A stretch of DNA of 64,000 nt. Origin: Eustoma russellianum (lineage: Eukaryota; Streptophyta; Magnoliopsida; Gentianales; Gentianaceae). The notes beneath the pieces were generated by a model, which saw nothing but the letters and a program-made list of their open reading frames with translations, was not told the origin of the DNA and did no database searches. The position numbers and the translations under genes are program-made. Shown here piece by piece: positions 1 through 10,459 of the stretch (positions are counted from its first letter, which is position 1; each line of letters starts with the position of its first letter). The stretch covers positions 22,909,815-22,973,814 of the forward strand of contig AP025047.1 of the NCBI GenBank assembly GCA_036186865.1, read 5' to 3'.

Positions 1-790
1 GACCTTGAAACACTGGATTTGGTGCTGTATGAATTGCCACATGATTTTCACAATATAGCTGCATGGAATACCTTCCTATGATGCCCGAATCCACCAACAA
101 CTTTTTAATCCAGATCATCTCACAGGTGGTTTGTGTGATCGCCTTATTCTCTGACTCTACACTGGACCAGGACACTGTTTGCTGCTTCTTTGATTTCCAA
201 GATTTCAGATTCTCCTATCAAAGACACAATAGCATGTAGCAGACTGTCGATCAGGTGCGAATCCAGCTCAATCAGCATCAGAAAATCCTTCAATTCTCAT
301 ATGTCCATGATCACTATAACAAATACCAAGCGCCTAGCAGACTTCAAATACTTAAGGATTCAAATCATCGCATCTCAATGAGATCCTCGTGGTGTAGTCA
401 TAAATTGACTCACAATGCTTACAACAAATGATATAGTTATATACAAATAATTAAACTTATCAAGCGTTTTCCTATATATATCTGGATGATCAAATCACTC
501 ATCATCCTCCTTTGTTAGCTATCTATTTAGTTTCATGGGTGAGTCGACCAGCTTAGCTTTATTGACTTGCCCCGACTCCTTAAGCAAGACGAATACATAC
601 TTTCATTAACATAGAAATATACCACGTCATGATACAGAAACCTCGATGCCTAAGAAATATTTTAAGAAGACAAATCCTTTGCCTAAAAATGTGTTTGGAG
701 GTACTCTTTTAGACGTTGTAGTTCTGTCGAGTCATTTTTCGTGATAATAATTTCATCTACATAAACACCAAGAGTATACTACCTGCATCC
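1..790 (-). pseudogene. Copia RT / RNase H remnant, 3' part of pol
   Basis: Read on the minus strand, this is the end of a Ty1/Copia polyprotein in several frames. Near 790-700 is the reverse-transcriptase patch LGVYVDEIIITKND, a worn form of the usual YVDDIIITG box. Near 665-640 is FLKYFLGIEV, and near 600-540 VLLKESGQVNKAKLVDSPM, the RT/RNase H connection. Near 400-230 is LKYLKSA followed by GFSDAD-AGFAPDRQSATCY. From 230 to 1 comes WKSKKQQTVSWSSVESENK, then YCENHVAIHTAPNPVF. The W of DADWAG has become a stop. Frameshifts are frequent, so it is long dead. It continues past the left window edge. No LTR is recognised for it. It lies opposite in orientation to the SIRE-like gag to its right, so the two are separate insertions. 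Confidence 0.8.
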
Positions 791-959
791 GAAGTGTTTT
801 GATGATTTACTTGAGCTAAATTTACAAAATATATCAAACCATTTGCAAAACAAAATATCAAGTTTTCAGAATTGTCAAGATCGAACTCAAAATGGTCTTG
901 GTTGAACGTTCGGTGAAGCTTCATAAAACTTTCTGTCCAAATGACCAAACTCAGCACCG

Positions 960-2229
960 AATGTTGATCAAGTTCGTTGACTGAAGTCAGCATACTCAGA
1001 ATTACGGTTACCAAATCCTTGATTAATGTTCGTTGATTGAAGTCAATGAACTCAGAATTGTAGTCATCGAACTCTTGACTAACATACTTTTACTGAAGTC
1101 AGTGCACTCAGAACAGTGGTCACCGAATGTTGGGTCAAATTCAAAGATTCATGATTGACAGAAATCTTGACCGAACTCAAAAGCAAAAGTTCGTTGAGCA
1201 AAGTCACCAAACGTTCGGTGATAAAGAGTGCATGTTTGGTGATAAAGCAGAGAGTTCTAAGAAAGATGGCCGAGCTCGAAAAATAAGTTCAATAATTTCA
1301 TCGAACATTTCCTGACCAAAACTACCCATTACAACACGTTTTTCAATCTGTAAAAGGTTGTATCTCTTTCTCAATCTAACACACATTGATTCTACATTAT
1401 TTGCCAGCGTCTCTAATACCTTTTATGAGTGTTTCTCAACATCCTACAAGTATCTAGGTGGAAACATCTTCACTTATAATGGAAAAGAGATTTTATTAAG
1501 ACTATGTGGATTGTGAATAAGAAAATGGTGGAGAAAGAGAAAATGGCAATGGTGGAAAAACAAAATTAAAGACTTCTATATATAGAAGAAGCTTTGAAGA
1601 TGCAACTACACACTTTCATCCTCTTGAGGCTATATCCCCCATGTTGTAAAAAGCTCTCAAATGTGCAAAAGTGCTAGAAGCCTATTGAGCTCTTGTTGCT
1701 TTGTTTTCATTATTGTATTGTGAGAGTGGAAGTCGAACATAAGAGAAAACTATGCATATTTGATCTCTTGTTTGTGATTTAGAATTATTAGAAAGTGTAA
1801 TTTTACTTCTTCCCAAATTCCCATTTTGTGAAAGTTCTTAGAGAGAACTTTGTTGAAGTTGTAAAGAAACCAAAAGAGTTTCTTGCTTGTAGATGTTGTT
1901 ATTGATGTGACACAAATTTTTTGTGCAATAAGTTGTTATTACTTTAGTTGTTACGTGTACAAATTGTTACTAAAATGTTGTTGTTGTTATGGTTCCTTGT
2001 TGAAGGTAATAAAAAATTATTGAAAATCTAATTTCGAAACAAAGTGGTAATAGAGTAGAATCCAAGAGATTTAAAATAGTCTAAATATTGTGTATCCATT
2101 CATTATTTCTCATCTTCTTCGTTCCTATTTTGAAGAGCATTTGAGTTGGTTGAGCTAAACCAAGCAAATTCTGAAAAATAGCCTAACACTCTATTCACCC
2201 CCTCTAGAGTGGTTGCCACGACCCTCACA
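960..2229 (+). repeat. Probable 5' LTR remnant of a SIRE-like Copia element
   Basis: The right edge is placed by the primer-binding-like sequence that follows it and by gag downstream. The last bases before that site (CTATTCACCCCCTCTAGAGTGG, split here as CTATTCACCCC and CTCTAGAGTGG) are of the type seen at the end of SIRE/Maximus LTRs. The left edge is not defined: no TG start or matching 3' LTR is visible, and the start given is only the beginning of the tandem repeats. No gene is seen in this stretch. Confidence 0.5.
972..1139 (+). repeat. Three tandem 56-bp units in LTR-like DNA
   Basis: Units 972-1027, 1028-1083 and 1084-1139 share the frame GTTCGTTGAYTGAAGTCA, then NACTCAGAA, then a GTYAYCGAA-like stretch. 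Each is exactly 56 bp, though the units are clearly diverged. Weaker GTTCGGTGA echoes continue to about 1245. Tandem repeats of this kind are common in the U3 of Copia LTRs. Confidence 0.7.
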
Positions 2230-2231
2230 AT

Positions 2232-2243
2232 TAGTATCAGAGC
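2232..2243 (+). other. Primer-binding site of the SIRE-like remnant
   Basis: The sequence TAGTATCAGAGC differs by one base from TGGTATCAGAGC, the complement of the 3' end of plant initiator tRNA-Met. It lies two or three bases after the inferred LTR end and 65 bp before gag. Confidence 0.65.
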
Positions 2244-2307
2244 TTAACCTTGAGTAATTGGCCAATTTTTACAAGTATCAAGGTTAAGAATTATTTAAAA
2301 TATAGCA

Positions 2308-3130
2308 ATGACAACCTCCACTTCCTCTAGCTCAACTTCAAGAATTCAACCATATTTATGGCACCAAATACCAAGATTCTCTTGGTTGATGCTTAAAACT
2401 ATTCTTTATGGTAATATAGAATGAATGCATATTTGTGTGGATGTGGTTATGACATATGACTATTTGTTATATAAGAAATACCTCCATTAACTAGGTTGGA
2501 TAAAAATGGAAGAATAGTCATGAAGGAGATGGAAAATTACAATGATGAGGACAAGAAGAATTTTGAGCTAGAAGGAAAAGCTTTTGAAACCTTTCATCTC
2601 TCCGTCTGACACAACGAGCTAATAATGGTTAAAGGCATCTTCTCTGCGCATGAGGCATGGAAGAAGCTTAAGGAGTTAACAAGTGATAGTCATTAATCAA
2701 ACATAGATAAACATGATCATGATGATAGAAAATTAATGTGCCTCATAGCTATTTAAGATGACAAAGAGGTACTCCTTTCTATTTCCTCATTTGAAAAATT
2801 ACAAGATGAATACATTGCTTTATATGGGAACTTTCGAAAACTACTTCTAAAATAAAAGCATGCTAAAAAGAAACTTAATTATATGCAAATTAGAAAAAGA
2901 AAATTTTCATGAGTATTTTACTTTGTCTCATCTAGAGCATGACACCACCTTAAAGATGCATACATCTTTAACTCTAAACAACATAGAGATTAAACATAAA
3001 TGTGTTAAACTTGAAGGACTCCATAAGATGACTTGTGGGAACATTATTCATGAAAAAAATATAGGTAAGCAAAAAGTAGTTAATAGAAAATCCAACTTAG
3101 GATTTGAATCTTCTACTACAACTTCTCACT
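2308..3130 (+). pseudogene. Decayed gag of a SIRE-like Copia element
   Basis: The reading starts at ATG 2308 (MTTSTSSSSTSRIQPY) and passes through several frames. Recognisable parts are NYSLW-YRMNAYL (2395-2435, stop replacing K), DEDKKNFELEGKAFETFHLS (about 2550-2610), KGIFSAHEAWKKLKELTSDS (2630-2690), DDRKLMCLIA, and DEYIALYGNFRKLL with KHAKKKLNYMQI. The C-terminal part keeps the most open frame (2860-3130) and includes LEHDTTLKMHTSLTLNNIE, TCGNI and LGFESSTTTS, typical of the coiled-coil tail of SIRE gag. Many stops and shifts show that it is inactive. Pol is missing: sequence after about 3130 is unrelated, so the copy is truncated. Confidence 0.75.
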
Positions 3131-3766
3131 TCTCACTTAAGCGGCAGCCGACAAACAAGCAGTCTTGGTTCCATTTCGACAAAGGTGGTGAAGCCGAAAG
3201 ACATGCCGAAATTCACTCCAACCAAAAAAAGACATTGTAGAGATGGAGATGCTTCGAAGTTACGCTTTAACATTTGTTTTCTAAAATTTGAAATACTTTC
3301 TATCCGGAGGTCTTCCATTAGCGACATGCAATCACCGTCACCGTCCTCATACTCTTCGTCGGAGATACTCCTCTCTCCTCCCTTCTTTTGTCATTTGACT
3401 TTTCACCTTCTTAGGATTCATGTCAAGTTTGTGGTATACATGATACACGACACAAAACCTGACATATACATGTTTGAGTATATACTTCCATACATGCGAA
3501 GCAAACGGGTAAGGTATGTGTATGTTACTTTGATATCCGAAACCCAAAAACACAAAACACGAAACACGACATGTTTGTCATCCTTAGTTTTTACCTTAAA
3601 TACTGGATATAGTTCTTATTTTTTTTCCATTTTTTCCTTAAATAAAGATGATGTTATTTTTTTTTTTTTTGATTAAAGATGATGTTATTTTGTCAATGAA
3701 TTTATGTAGGCTGCATTTAGTGAGTAAATTTAAAAAAGAGCGCTACATTGGTAGTTAACACGTCAC
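3131..3766 (+). other. No recognisable gene; upstream flank of CCT4
   Basis: Overlapping open frames occur here on both strands (up to 190 codons starting at 3104), but none matches a family I know and they have low-complexity serine-rich translations. A T run lies at 3657-3670. This is treated as intergenic DNA between the gag remnant and the CCT4 promoter. Confidence 0.5.
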
Positions 3767-3767
3767 T

Positions 3768-3841
3768 GTATTTAAAACGAGCAAATATTTGTACGTTTTC
3801 ACCCGGCATTCTTATGCTTTCCTTGTTTCGCTAGGGTTTTT
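3768..3841 (+). promoter_or_regulatory. Putative CCT4 promoter core and telo-box leader
   Basis: A TATA-like GTATTTAAAA lies at 3768-3777, about 95 bp before the start codon. A GCTAGGGTTTTT motif lies at 3830-3841, 25 bp before the ATG. The AGGGTTT (telo-box) motif is known from promoters and leaders of plant translation and housekeeping genes. Its presence argues for an original promoter rather than a retroposed copy. Confidence 0.45.
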
Positions 3842-3866
3842 CTTCGAACACAATCTCTGCATATGA

Positions 3867-5474
3867 ATGGCTTCTCCAGCAGTGGCGTTGGCCCCTCTCG
3901 GCGGTGCTCCATCGAAGACAGTAACTCTAGTTGATAATAAGCGGAAGGACGACATACGAATCGCCAACATGGGCGGCGGCGGATGCTGTTCGTACAAGTT
4001 TGGGTCCAGAGGGGATGGACAAAATGATCTCCACAGCCAGTGGAGAAGTCATCATCACCAACGACGGCGCCACCATTTTGAACAAAATGGAAGTACTCCA
4101 ACCAGTTGCTAAGTTTCTTGTTGAGCTCTCCAAATCTCAAGATGTCGTAGCTGGTGATGGTACCACCACTGTTGTTGTGGTCGCTGGAGCACTCTTGAAA
4201 GCTTGTTTGGTTTTGCTTACTTCTGGAATTCATCCTACTATCATCTCTGAGGCTTTGCACAAAGCCTCGATTAAGGCCGTTGAGATGCTCACTGCCATGG
4301 CAGTTCCGGTGGAGCTATCTGATCGTCAATCTCTTGTGAAATCGACCAGTACGGCTTTGAATTCTAAGGTAGTTTCTCAGAGCTCAACTCTTTTAGCTCC
4401 CTTAGCTGTTGATGCTGTGCTTTCCGTTGTCGATCCTGGGAAACCTGATGTAGCTGATTTGAGGGATATTAAGATTGTAGAGAAACTAGGAGGAACTGTT
4501 GATGATACTGAGTTGGAGAATGGTTTAGTTTTCGATAAGAAGGTTAGCCATGCGTCTGGTGGATTGACTCGCGTTGAGCACGCGAATATTGCTGTTATGC
4601 AGTTTCAGATTTCGCCTCCTAAAACCGATCTTGAGCAAAGTATTGTGGTTTCGGATTATGCACAAATGGATAGGATTTTCAAAGAGGAGAGGAACTATAT
4701 TTTAGGGATGATTAAGAAGATTAAGGCAGCAGGATGCAATGTGCTTTTAATCCAGAAGAGTATCTTGAGAGATGCGGTGACAGATTTGTCTCTGCATTAT
4801 CTGGCAAAGGCAAAAATTTTGGTAATCAAAGATGTTGAGAGAGATGAAATTGAGTTTATTACCAAGACTTTCAATTGTTTAACTATTGCCAATGTTGAGC
4901 ATTTCAAGCCAGAGAAGATGGGGGTATGCTGATTTAGTGGAGGAGATTTCACTTGGGGATGGTGCAAAGATTGTGAAGATACTGGGGATAAAGGATATGG
5001 GACGGACTGATACAGTGCTTGTTCGCGGATCAAATCAGTTGGTTCTTGATGAGGCTGAGCGTAGCTTGCACGACGCATTGTGCTGTGGTTGGGTGTTTAG
5101 TGAACAAAAGGTTTTGGATTGCTGGTGGGCGAGCTCCTGAAATTGAGCTTTCACGACAGTTGGCTGCTTGGGCAAAAGTACTACAGGGGATGGAAAGGTA
5201 TTTTGTGAAGTCATTTGCTGAGGCACTTGAGGTTATTCCTTATACATTGGCTGAAAATGCAGGGCTCAATCCCATCTCTATTGTGACTGAACTAAGGAAC
5301 ACGCATGCTCAGGGTGTGGTCAATGCTGGGATCAATGTCAGAAAGGGTCAGATAACTAACATCTTGGAGGAGAATGTGTTGCCGCCACTGCTTGTGAGCA
5401 CTAGTGCAATTTCCTTGGCTGCAGAATGTGTGCGGATGAATTTGAAAATTGATGACATTGTTACTGTGAGATAG
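3867..5474 (+). CDS. CCT4: T-complex protein 1 subunit delta (CCT4), frame broken in three places
   Basis: This is the delta subunit of the cytosolic group II chaperonin TRiC/CCT, which uses ATP to fold actin, tubulin and other proteins. Identity is clear along the whole length: DNKRKDDIR near the N-terminus, TNDGATILNKMEVLQP, the nucleotide-binding GDGTTT at 4153-4170, NYILGMIKKIKA, VLLIQKSILRDAVTDLSLHY, LVRGSNQLVLDEAERSLHDA, APEIELSRQL and the terminal DDIVTVR. Summed pieces give about 533 residues, the usual length, with no introns. The start is ATG 3867 (MASPAVALAP); ATG 3863 is out of frame. The frame changes near 3970 (a few codons also missing), at a five-G run at 4920-4924 (one extra G), and near 5081-5086 (two bases missing). 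One residue is unusual: SLGPEGMDK where the family has SLGPKGMDK. The breaks may be assembly errors or recent inactivation. Its neighbour, convergent at 6416, is a WAT1-related gene. Confidence 0.88.
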
Positions 5475-6415
5475 ATTTCAAATGGAAGAAGGACCAACGA
5501 GGAACTTTGTTGTCATTTTTTTGAGTTCTTTCTGCTTTTCTAGCGTAGAGTTTTAAGACTTCTGTGAGGTATGAAGTTTAAAATCTTATTTTGATTCTGG
5601 TCATTTAGTTGGTGATTTCATCCCGACCTGACATTTTCATTGGTGCAGTTTGACTTATTTCTTTGTTTTGCATTGATGTAATTTTTATGGAACTTTGAAT
5701 GGATTTATGTTCAATGAACTCTGTTTCCATAGTTAACGCTATTTTTGATTTCTATCTTCTGGGCTACGTGTGAATTATTTTGTCATTTTGTAGTACTAGA
5801 TTGACCGTCGCCGATCTCATTTAGTTTTAACTTTGACTAATTTATTGTCATTTTGTAGTACTACATTGACCATCGCCGATCTCATTTAGTTTTAACTTTG
5901 ACTAATTTATGGACTTTCGGTTGGAAGCATGAGAATTTTTTTGTAATTAGAAGCATGAGAATTAAAACATAAATGGAGTCTATGGGACTTGAAGAAAGAC
6001 TAATTATGTTCCAGATGTGGTCTATATTTCAGCTTTTACATTTGTCAGGCATCACTACACCAATTACTCTGAACATAAGATCCTTCTTCCTTTGTAGAAT
6101 GCCTTTTCCCTTTGGCATGGAATTGATCACACGCCATCACACTACTTGCTTGAACATTACAATGCTTTCTCTTGAAGAATGGCCTTCTCTATGGCATGCT
6201 TTCTTCTGAAGAATGACCTTCTCTATGACTCCATTCTGAAGATTGGTCAGTTCAGTTACCTGGAAGATATTTTTGTTTGATTTCGATCTGAAAAATCATG
6301 AAATAAATAAATTGCTAGATAGCTTTATGATGGGATTTTTTTATAAAGATTTTCCGAGGTGATCGGCATTCAGCCTAGCATAAAGTTATTGTTGATATGT
6401 TGAACCGCTGATATC
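5475..6415. other. 3' flanks of two convergent genes
   Basis: AT-rich sequence lies between the stop codons of CCT4 (+) and the WAT1-related gene (-). It should hold both 3' untranslated regions. No further gene is supported. A 78-codon open frame at 5973-6209 contains loosely repeated CTTCTTTGAAGAATG-like stretches and resembles no family I know. Confidence 0.6.
5781..5910. repeat. 65-bp tandem duplication
   Basis: Units 5781-5845 and 5846-5910 begin TGTCATTTTGTAGTACTA and end TTTGACTAATTTAT. They differ at two sites (G/C and G/A). This is a local duplication about 310 bp downstream of the CCT4 stop. Confidence 0.9.
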
Positions 6416-8376
6416 TTATGGAATGTCAGTTTGATCTAAGCACTCTTTCTGATTGTTGCTGTCAACCAGGAGATTTTTTGTCAATGTTTCGTCATTGTTG
6501 CACCTTTCCATTCTCTTCTCTACTGTTTTTCCCCATAAAACCAAGTATAGCCCAGCCATGATAAGAGCAGCCCCAATAATCCTGCATACATAACAAAATT
6601 AACCAACAGTGTAGGTGAAGATTAACCGTTTGCTTGATTAACTTTGCAGGGTCATGCATATATGCGTCAAGCTTAATAATATACCCTCCAGTGTGGAGCT
6701 TGTCCCCAAGAATAATATAAGCCATTACAGCCACTAATGCCGTTTGCAGTGGCTGGAAGATGGAAACAAAAACTGGACCTCCTTTCTGGATACACCAAGT
6801 CTGGAGGGCGATGACAATACCCGAAGATATAATCCCCTGAAGTCAGCAGAAATTGGTAAGGTTGGCCATTAACATGCAGCTACACGATTGCAAAGTCTAG
6901 AGGAAAAATTATCGTCTTTTCGAAATATTACTGCATATAAGATAGTGAATATCTCTTCTTGTGACTGAATTTTCCATTTCTTGGTATCTCTTTCGGCAAA
7001 AGCTGCTATTATCAAAAACTGAACTAATCCGAAGAAACATGTGAATGATGTTAGCGAAAGTTTGGCTGGATATTTCTTAACCACCGGAACCTGAAAGACA
7101 AATCTCAGAATTATGGGACAGGGTGACCAGAAAGAGAAGTTCAGAAGCAAAGATGTGAGATTTAGGCAGACCTGAAGGACCATCCAACCAGCCCATGATA
7201 AGCAGTGTCCGATCAAACAGATACAACCCCAAGTCCAGTTCTGTGCTGTGATTTCAGAGTGAACCGTGTGTTCTTCTATTGAGCTACTCTGGATCCTCTG
7301 GTTTAGCAAGGGAGGTCCTTTGTAAAGTGTAATAACCGTTGCCCCTCCTATACTTGCTACAGTCCCAAGGACTTTTGCAAGACCATATGTTTTACCTAAG
7401 TTTACCTTCTCAATGCTGAAAGAAAGTAAAGACACACATTCAATCAGAGCTCATCTAGACAATCTGTTATCAGAAGAGAAGGTAACAGAAGTCTTAACGA
7501 TAGATTACAAAACAATTTACCCCATAGCAGATGCCATTACAAAAGTAATTGCAGGAACTGCGTTTTGCATAGCAGAAGCAAATGTGGGAGACGCGTAAAA
7601 CAAGCCTAAGATGTAGAATCCTTGGTTTGCTGTTATCCTGTAGAGCAGAGTCAGAAAGTTAAATGGATCTGAGGGGAATTCTATGTTTGATTTCATGGGA
7701 GGACATGTGGTGCAATATTCGCTTCATAACATCGGGCTACGTCTTCATCTATTTTGTAATTATGAGTATTGTCTTTAGTTATGCAGCTAGGTTTGATAGC
7801 TTGTGCTGGTTCGTTTGGAACCTTTTTGTAAGGTTGGCAGTACATATTGTTAGGTTCTGTAGGCCACCTTTTCTTTTGAGCTGCTGCCTTGATACTGACA
7901 ATGCTGCTTGTTGCCATTATGGGCAACCTTCTCTGTAAATTTGGTTTATTTGCCCTCGGGCTTTTATAAAATTTAAATTACAAAAAAAAAAATATGTTGA
8001 TGTGGAGATTCATTCCTTTCATGTACTGCAGTGCTTACCCAACAAGCGCCAGGAGAAAGAACTGAAGCAGTAACGAGCAGGTAAGGGGTGGCCTGTCTTT
8101 CCTGCAAAAGGGTTTATAAGAAATGTATGATGCCAGATTCAGACATACAAGAAATGGACTTGGAAGGCTGATGAGTGCTCACTTTTCAATGATATACGCA
8201 AAGGGTCCCAAAAGAATCAGTGCAATAACATTCCTATACACAGGGAAAACAATCGTGCTGACGCCAATATTGAGCGCGACCCTGGAGACAATATGGAACC
8301 CTGCAAAGCAGAACTGTAGAATGAGCAATGCTAGCAGCAGCTTCATCTTCTGAGATATGGAGCTTTCTTGTCCCAT
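6416..8376 (-). CDS. WAT1-related (EamA / nodulin MtN21-like, UMAMIT) transporter, 7 exons
   Basis: This is a polytopic membrane transporter of the plant drug/metabolite family, expected to have ten helices and two EamA domains. Relatives move amino acids or auxin; the substrate here is unknown. Exons read on the minus strand: 8376-8183, 8101-8039, 7637-7521, 7415-7172, 7090-6932, 6836-6685 and 6581-6416. All introns are GT-AG and the sum is 1095 bp, giving 364 codons plus stop with no break. Landmarks are AGFHIVSRVALNIGVSTIVF and PVYRN (exon 1), KKDRPPLT (1/2 junction), ITANQGFYILGLFYASPTFA and MQNAVPAITFVMA (exon 3), IEKVNLGKTYGLAKVLGT and ITLYKGPP (exon 4), WAGWMVLQ (exon 4 end), GIISSGIVIALQTWCIQKGG and PVFVSIFQPLQT (exon 6), and GAALIMAGLYLVLWGK (exon 7). 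Seven exons with these boundaries are usual for the family. VSRVALN and VFPVYRN place it close to WAT1 and At3g18200. It probably is functional. Confidence 0.92.
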
Positions 8377-8521
8377 ATCTTCTGTTTGCCTGTGTCTTGA
8401 ACGGGTCTTGTTTTCGAGTTAAGTATGTGTAAATACAAGTAATGCAATGTGTACAATGATGATGGGGTTGCAGTCTGAAATCTATGTAATGAGATTATGG
8501 TGGATGATGGCTAAGTAGCAG

Positions 8522-8529
8522 TTTTTATA
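8522..8529 (-). promoter_or_regulatory. Possible TATA box of the WAT1-related gene
   Basis: TATAAAAA on the minus strand lies about 150 bp before the start codon, a reasonable distance for a plant 5' leader of roughly 120 bp. No other promoter element was identified. Confidence 0.35.
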
Positions 8530-8530
8530 A

Positions 8531-9377
8531 CATATAGGAGGCAATCATATGTGAGTTATTAGGGGTGGATTCATATTATTATATTTCTGTATTATTCAGA
8601 CAATGTGCCAATAATGAGAGTTTGCATGTAATCTCTTGATCTCTGTGGTTGCTTTGTCTAAATTATTTTGACTGAAACCTGACCTTTGCTTGGGGGACAA
8701 AGAAAGTATGGAGCATGTTTTGGCCAGATAAGGAAGATGGGAGCTAACCCTTGAATCTCTTTTTAACTACCCCAAGTTTTATCTCCCCCCCCCCCCCCCC
8801 CAACCCCATCAATTTGATTTAGTTTTATCCTACCTTTGTTTTCGGAAATAAACATTTGATGGGCCTTTTTAATGATTTGAGAATTCACATGCATCAAACT
8901 GCAACATCACCTACTCCCCCCTCCCCCCCCCCCTACAATCCCACTCAAATTATGCTATAGAAATGTGCCTTTAGACATTACGTTTATCGAGTCGATCAGG
9001 CCTCCCAAGATTTTGATAGTCCAACGTTTATTCTGGTCATCTTAATACATTGTCCGATAATTAAATTATCATCAATCTTCAAATTTATTCAGTCGTCAAT
9101 AACTTGCTTTATTTAGTAGTTAATTTTTTTTTTATTCTTATATTATACATGATATAATCCTGCCATCATATGTAGGAAATACATGGTATATAATACTTGG
9201 AATAAACCATCATCACTATTAAAAAAATACAAAGAATTTTGCACTTACAAAGATTCGACTGAGGGTTTGGAAACTAAGCTTTAACCGTTTGAGCTACGCA
9301 TTATTGGCATATACAATAATTTACAAGGACAATTATAAACCAAAAGATAATGAAATAGTTTGATTATGAAAAGTGAA
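8531..9377. other. Intergenic DNA with poly-C runs
   Basis: No gene is recognised. A run of 17 C lies at 8785-8801 and an interrupted run at 8916-8933. Both are likely places for assembly length error. Confidence 0.6.
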
Positions 9378-9913
9378 TAACATTTCTGTAACATTTCCCA
9401 AGGAAATATCACTCAAAGTACGAGGAAAATAATATGCGATTAGGTTCTGTTTGGTTTTTCATAGATAGGAGTTGAACTTTATTATATTTTCCTAGAGTTA
9501 ATTGCACCTGGTATCCGTTCTTTTCCACCAAGTTTTAAGTAGCAACTAATGTTTCATGAAACACACTTGCCATCCAGACTTATAGGGTTAATAGACACCT
9601 GGCATCCGGATGACCTGCTGGTCGACCGTTGACCGCTGAAATCGACCTTTGACGGGACTTAACCATACTTTTAACCGTACTTTAACCTGTTGGAAAATTG
9701 CAAAGAATATTGGCAACACAAAAATTGTAGAACCGCCGAGACGTGACGGATTGTCACTGTCCTTAAAGCAATTTTGCCTATACCAAAGAACAAGGTATAC
9801 TTCTAGCAAATGCTTCCCAGGATATAACGGCTTACTTCCTTTCTATTGCTCTTAGAGAGAAAGTATTGAACTTGTTTAGTAGAAGAGAATGATAGTGAAA
9901 GGTAGAAGAAGAA
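9378..9913. repeat. First copy of a 536-bp duplicate beside an N gap
   Basis: This copy is repeated at 9924-10459 with a constant offset of 546 bp. Differences are homopolymer indels (for example an extra A near 9722). It contains the left MULE end (TSD 9485-9494, TIR from 9495) and the start of a Copia-1 LTR, cut by the gap. It is best read as the same locus assembled twice. Confidence 0.9.
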
Positions 9914-9923
9914 NNNNNNNNNN
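9914..9923. other. Assembly gap of 10 N
   Basis: Ten N characters join two stretches whose sequences repeat each other, so the gap does not represent missing DNA of known size. Confidence 0.99.
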
Positions 9924-10459
9924 TAACATTTCTGTAACATTTCCCAAGGAAATATCACTCAAAGTACGAGGAAAATAATATGCGATTAGGTTCTGTTTGG
10001 TTTTTCATAGATAGGAGTTGAACTTTATTATATTTTCCTAGAGTTAATTGCACCTGGTATCCGTTCTTTTCCACCAAGTTTTAAGTAGCAACTAATGTTT
10101 CATGAAACACACTTGCCATCCAGACTTATAGGGTTAATAGACACCTGGCATCCGGATGACCTGCTGGTCGACCGTTGACCGCTGAAATCGACCTTTGACG
10201 GGACTTAACCATACTTTTAACCGTACTTTAACCTGTTGGAAAATTGCAAAGAATATTGGCAACACAAAATTGTAGAACCGCCGAGACGTGACGGATTGTC
10301 ACTGTCCTTAAAGCAATTTTGCCTATACCAAAGAACAAAGGTATACTTCTAGCAAATGCTTCCCAGGATATAACGGCTTACTTCCTTTCTATTGCTCTTA
10401 GAGAGAAAGTATTGAACTTGTTTAGTAGAAGAGAATGATAGTGAAAGGTAGAAGAAGAA
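9924..10459. repeat. Second copy of the 536-bp duplicate
   Basis: Same sequence as 9378-9913. This copy runs uninterrupted into the complete Copia-1 LTR, so it is the one to use for annotation. Confidence 0.9.
10041..10155 (+). repeat. Left TIR of the Pack-MULE
   Basis: 115 bp from GAGTTAATTGCACCTGG to GGCATCCGG, inverted at 17172-17286. The copy at 9495-9609 is the same sequence duplicated by the assembly join. Confidence 0.9.

Noticed and set aside
3104..3676. 190-codon open frame upstream of CCT4
   Set aside because: It starts inside the gag remnant, has low-complexity composition, overlaps frames on the other strand and shows no known motif.
3867..5474. Processed (retroposed) CCT4 pseudogene
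   Set aside because: It has no introns, but there is no poly-A tail or flanking duplication, a telo-box leader precedes it, and the neighbouring gene fits the ancestral location.
9692..9913. Solo or truncated extra Copia-1 LTR
   Set aside because: It belongs to the 536-bp stretch duplicated across the N gap, so it is an assembly copy of 10234-10459.
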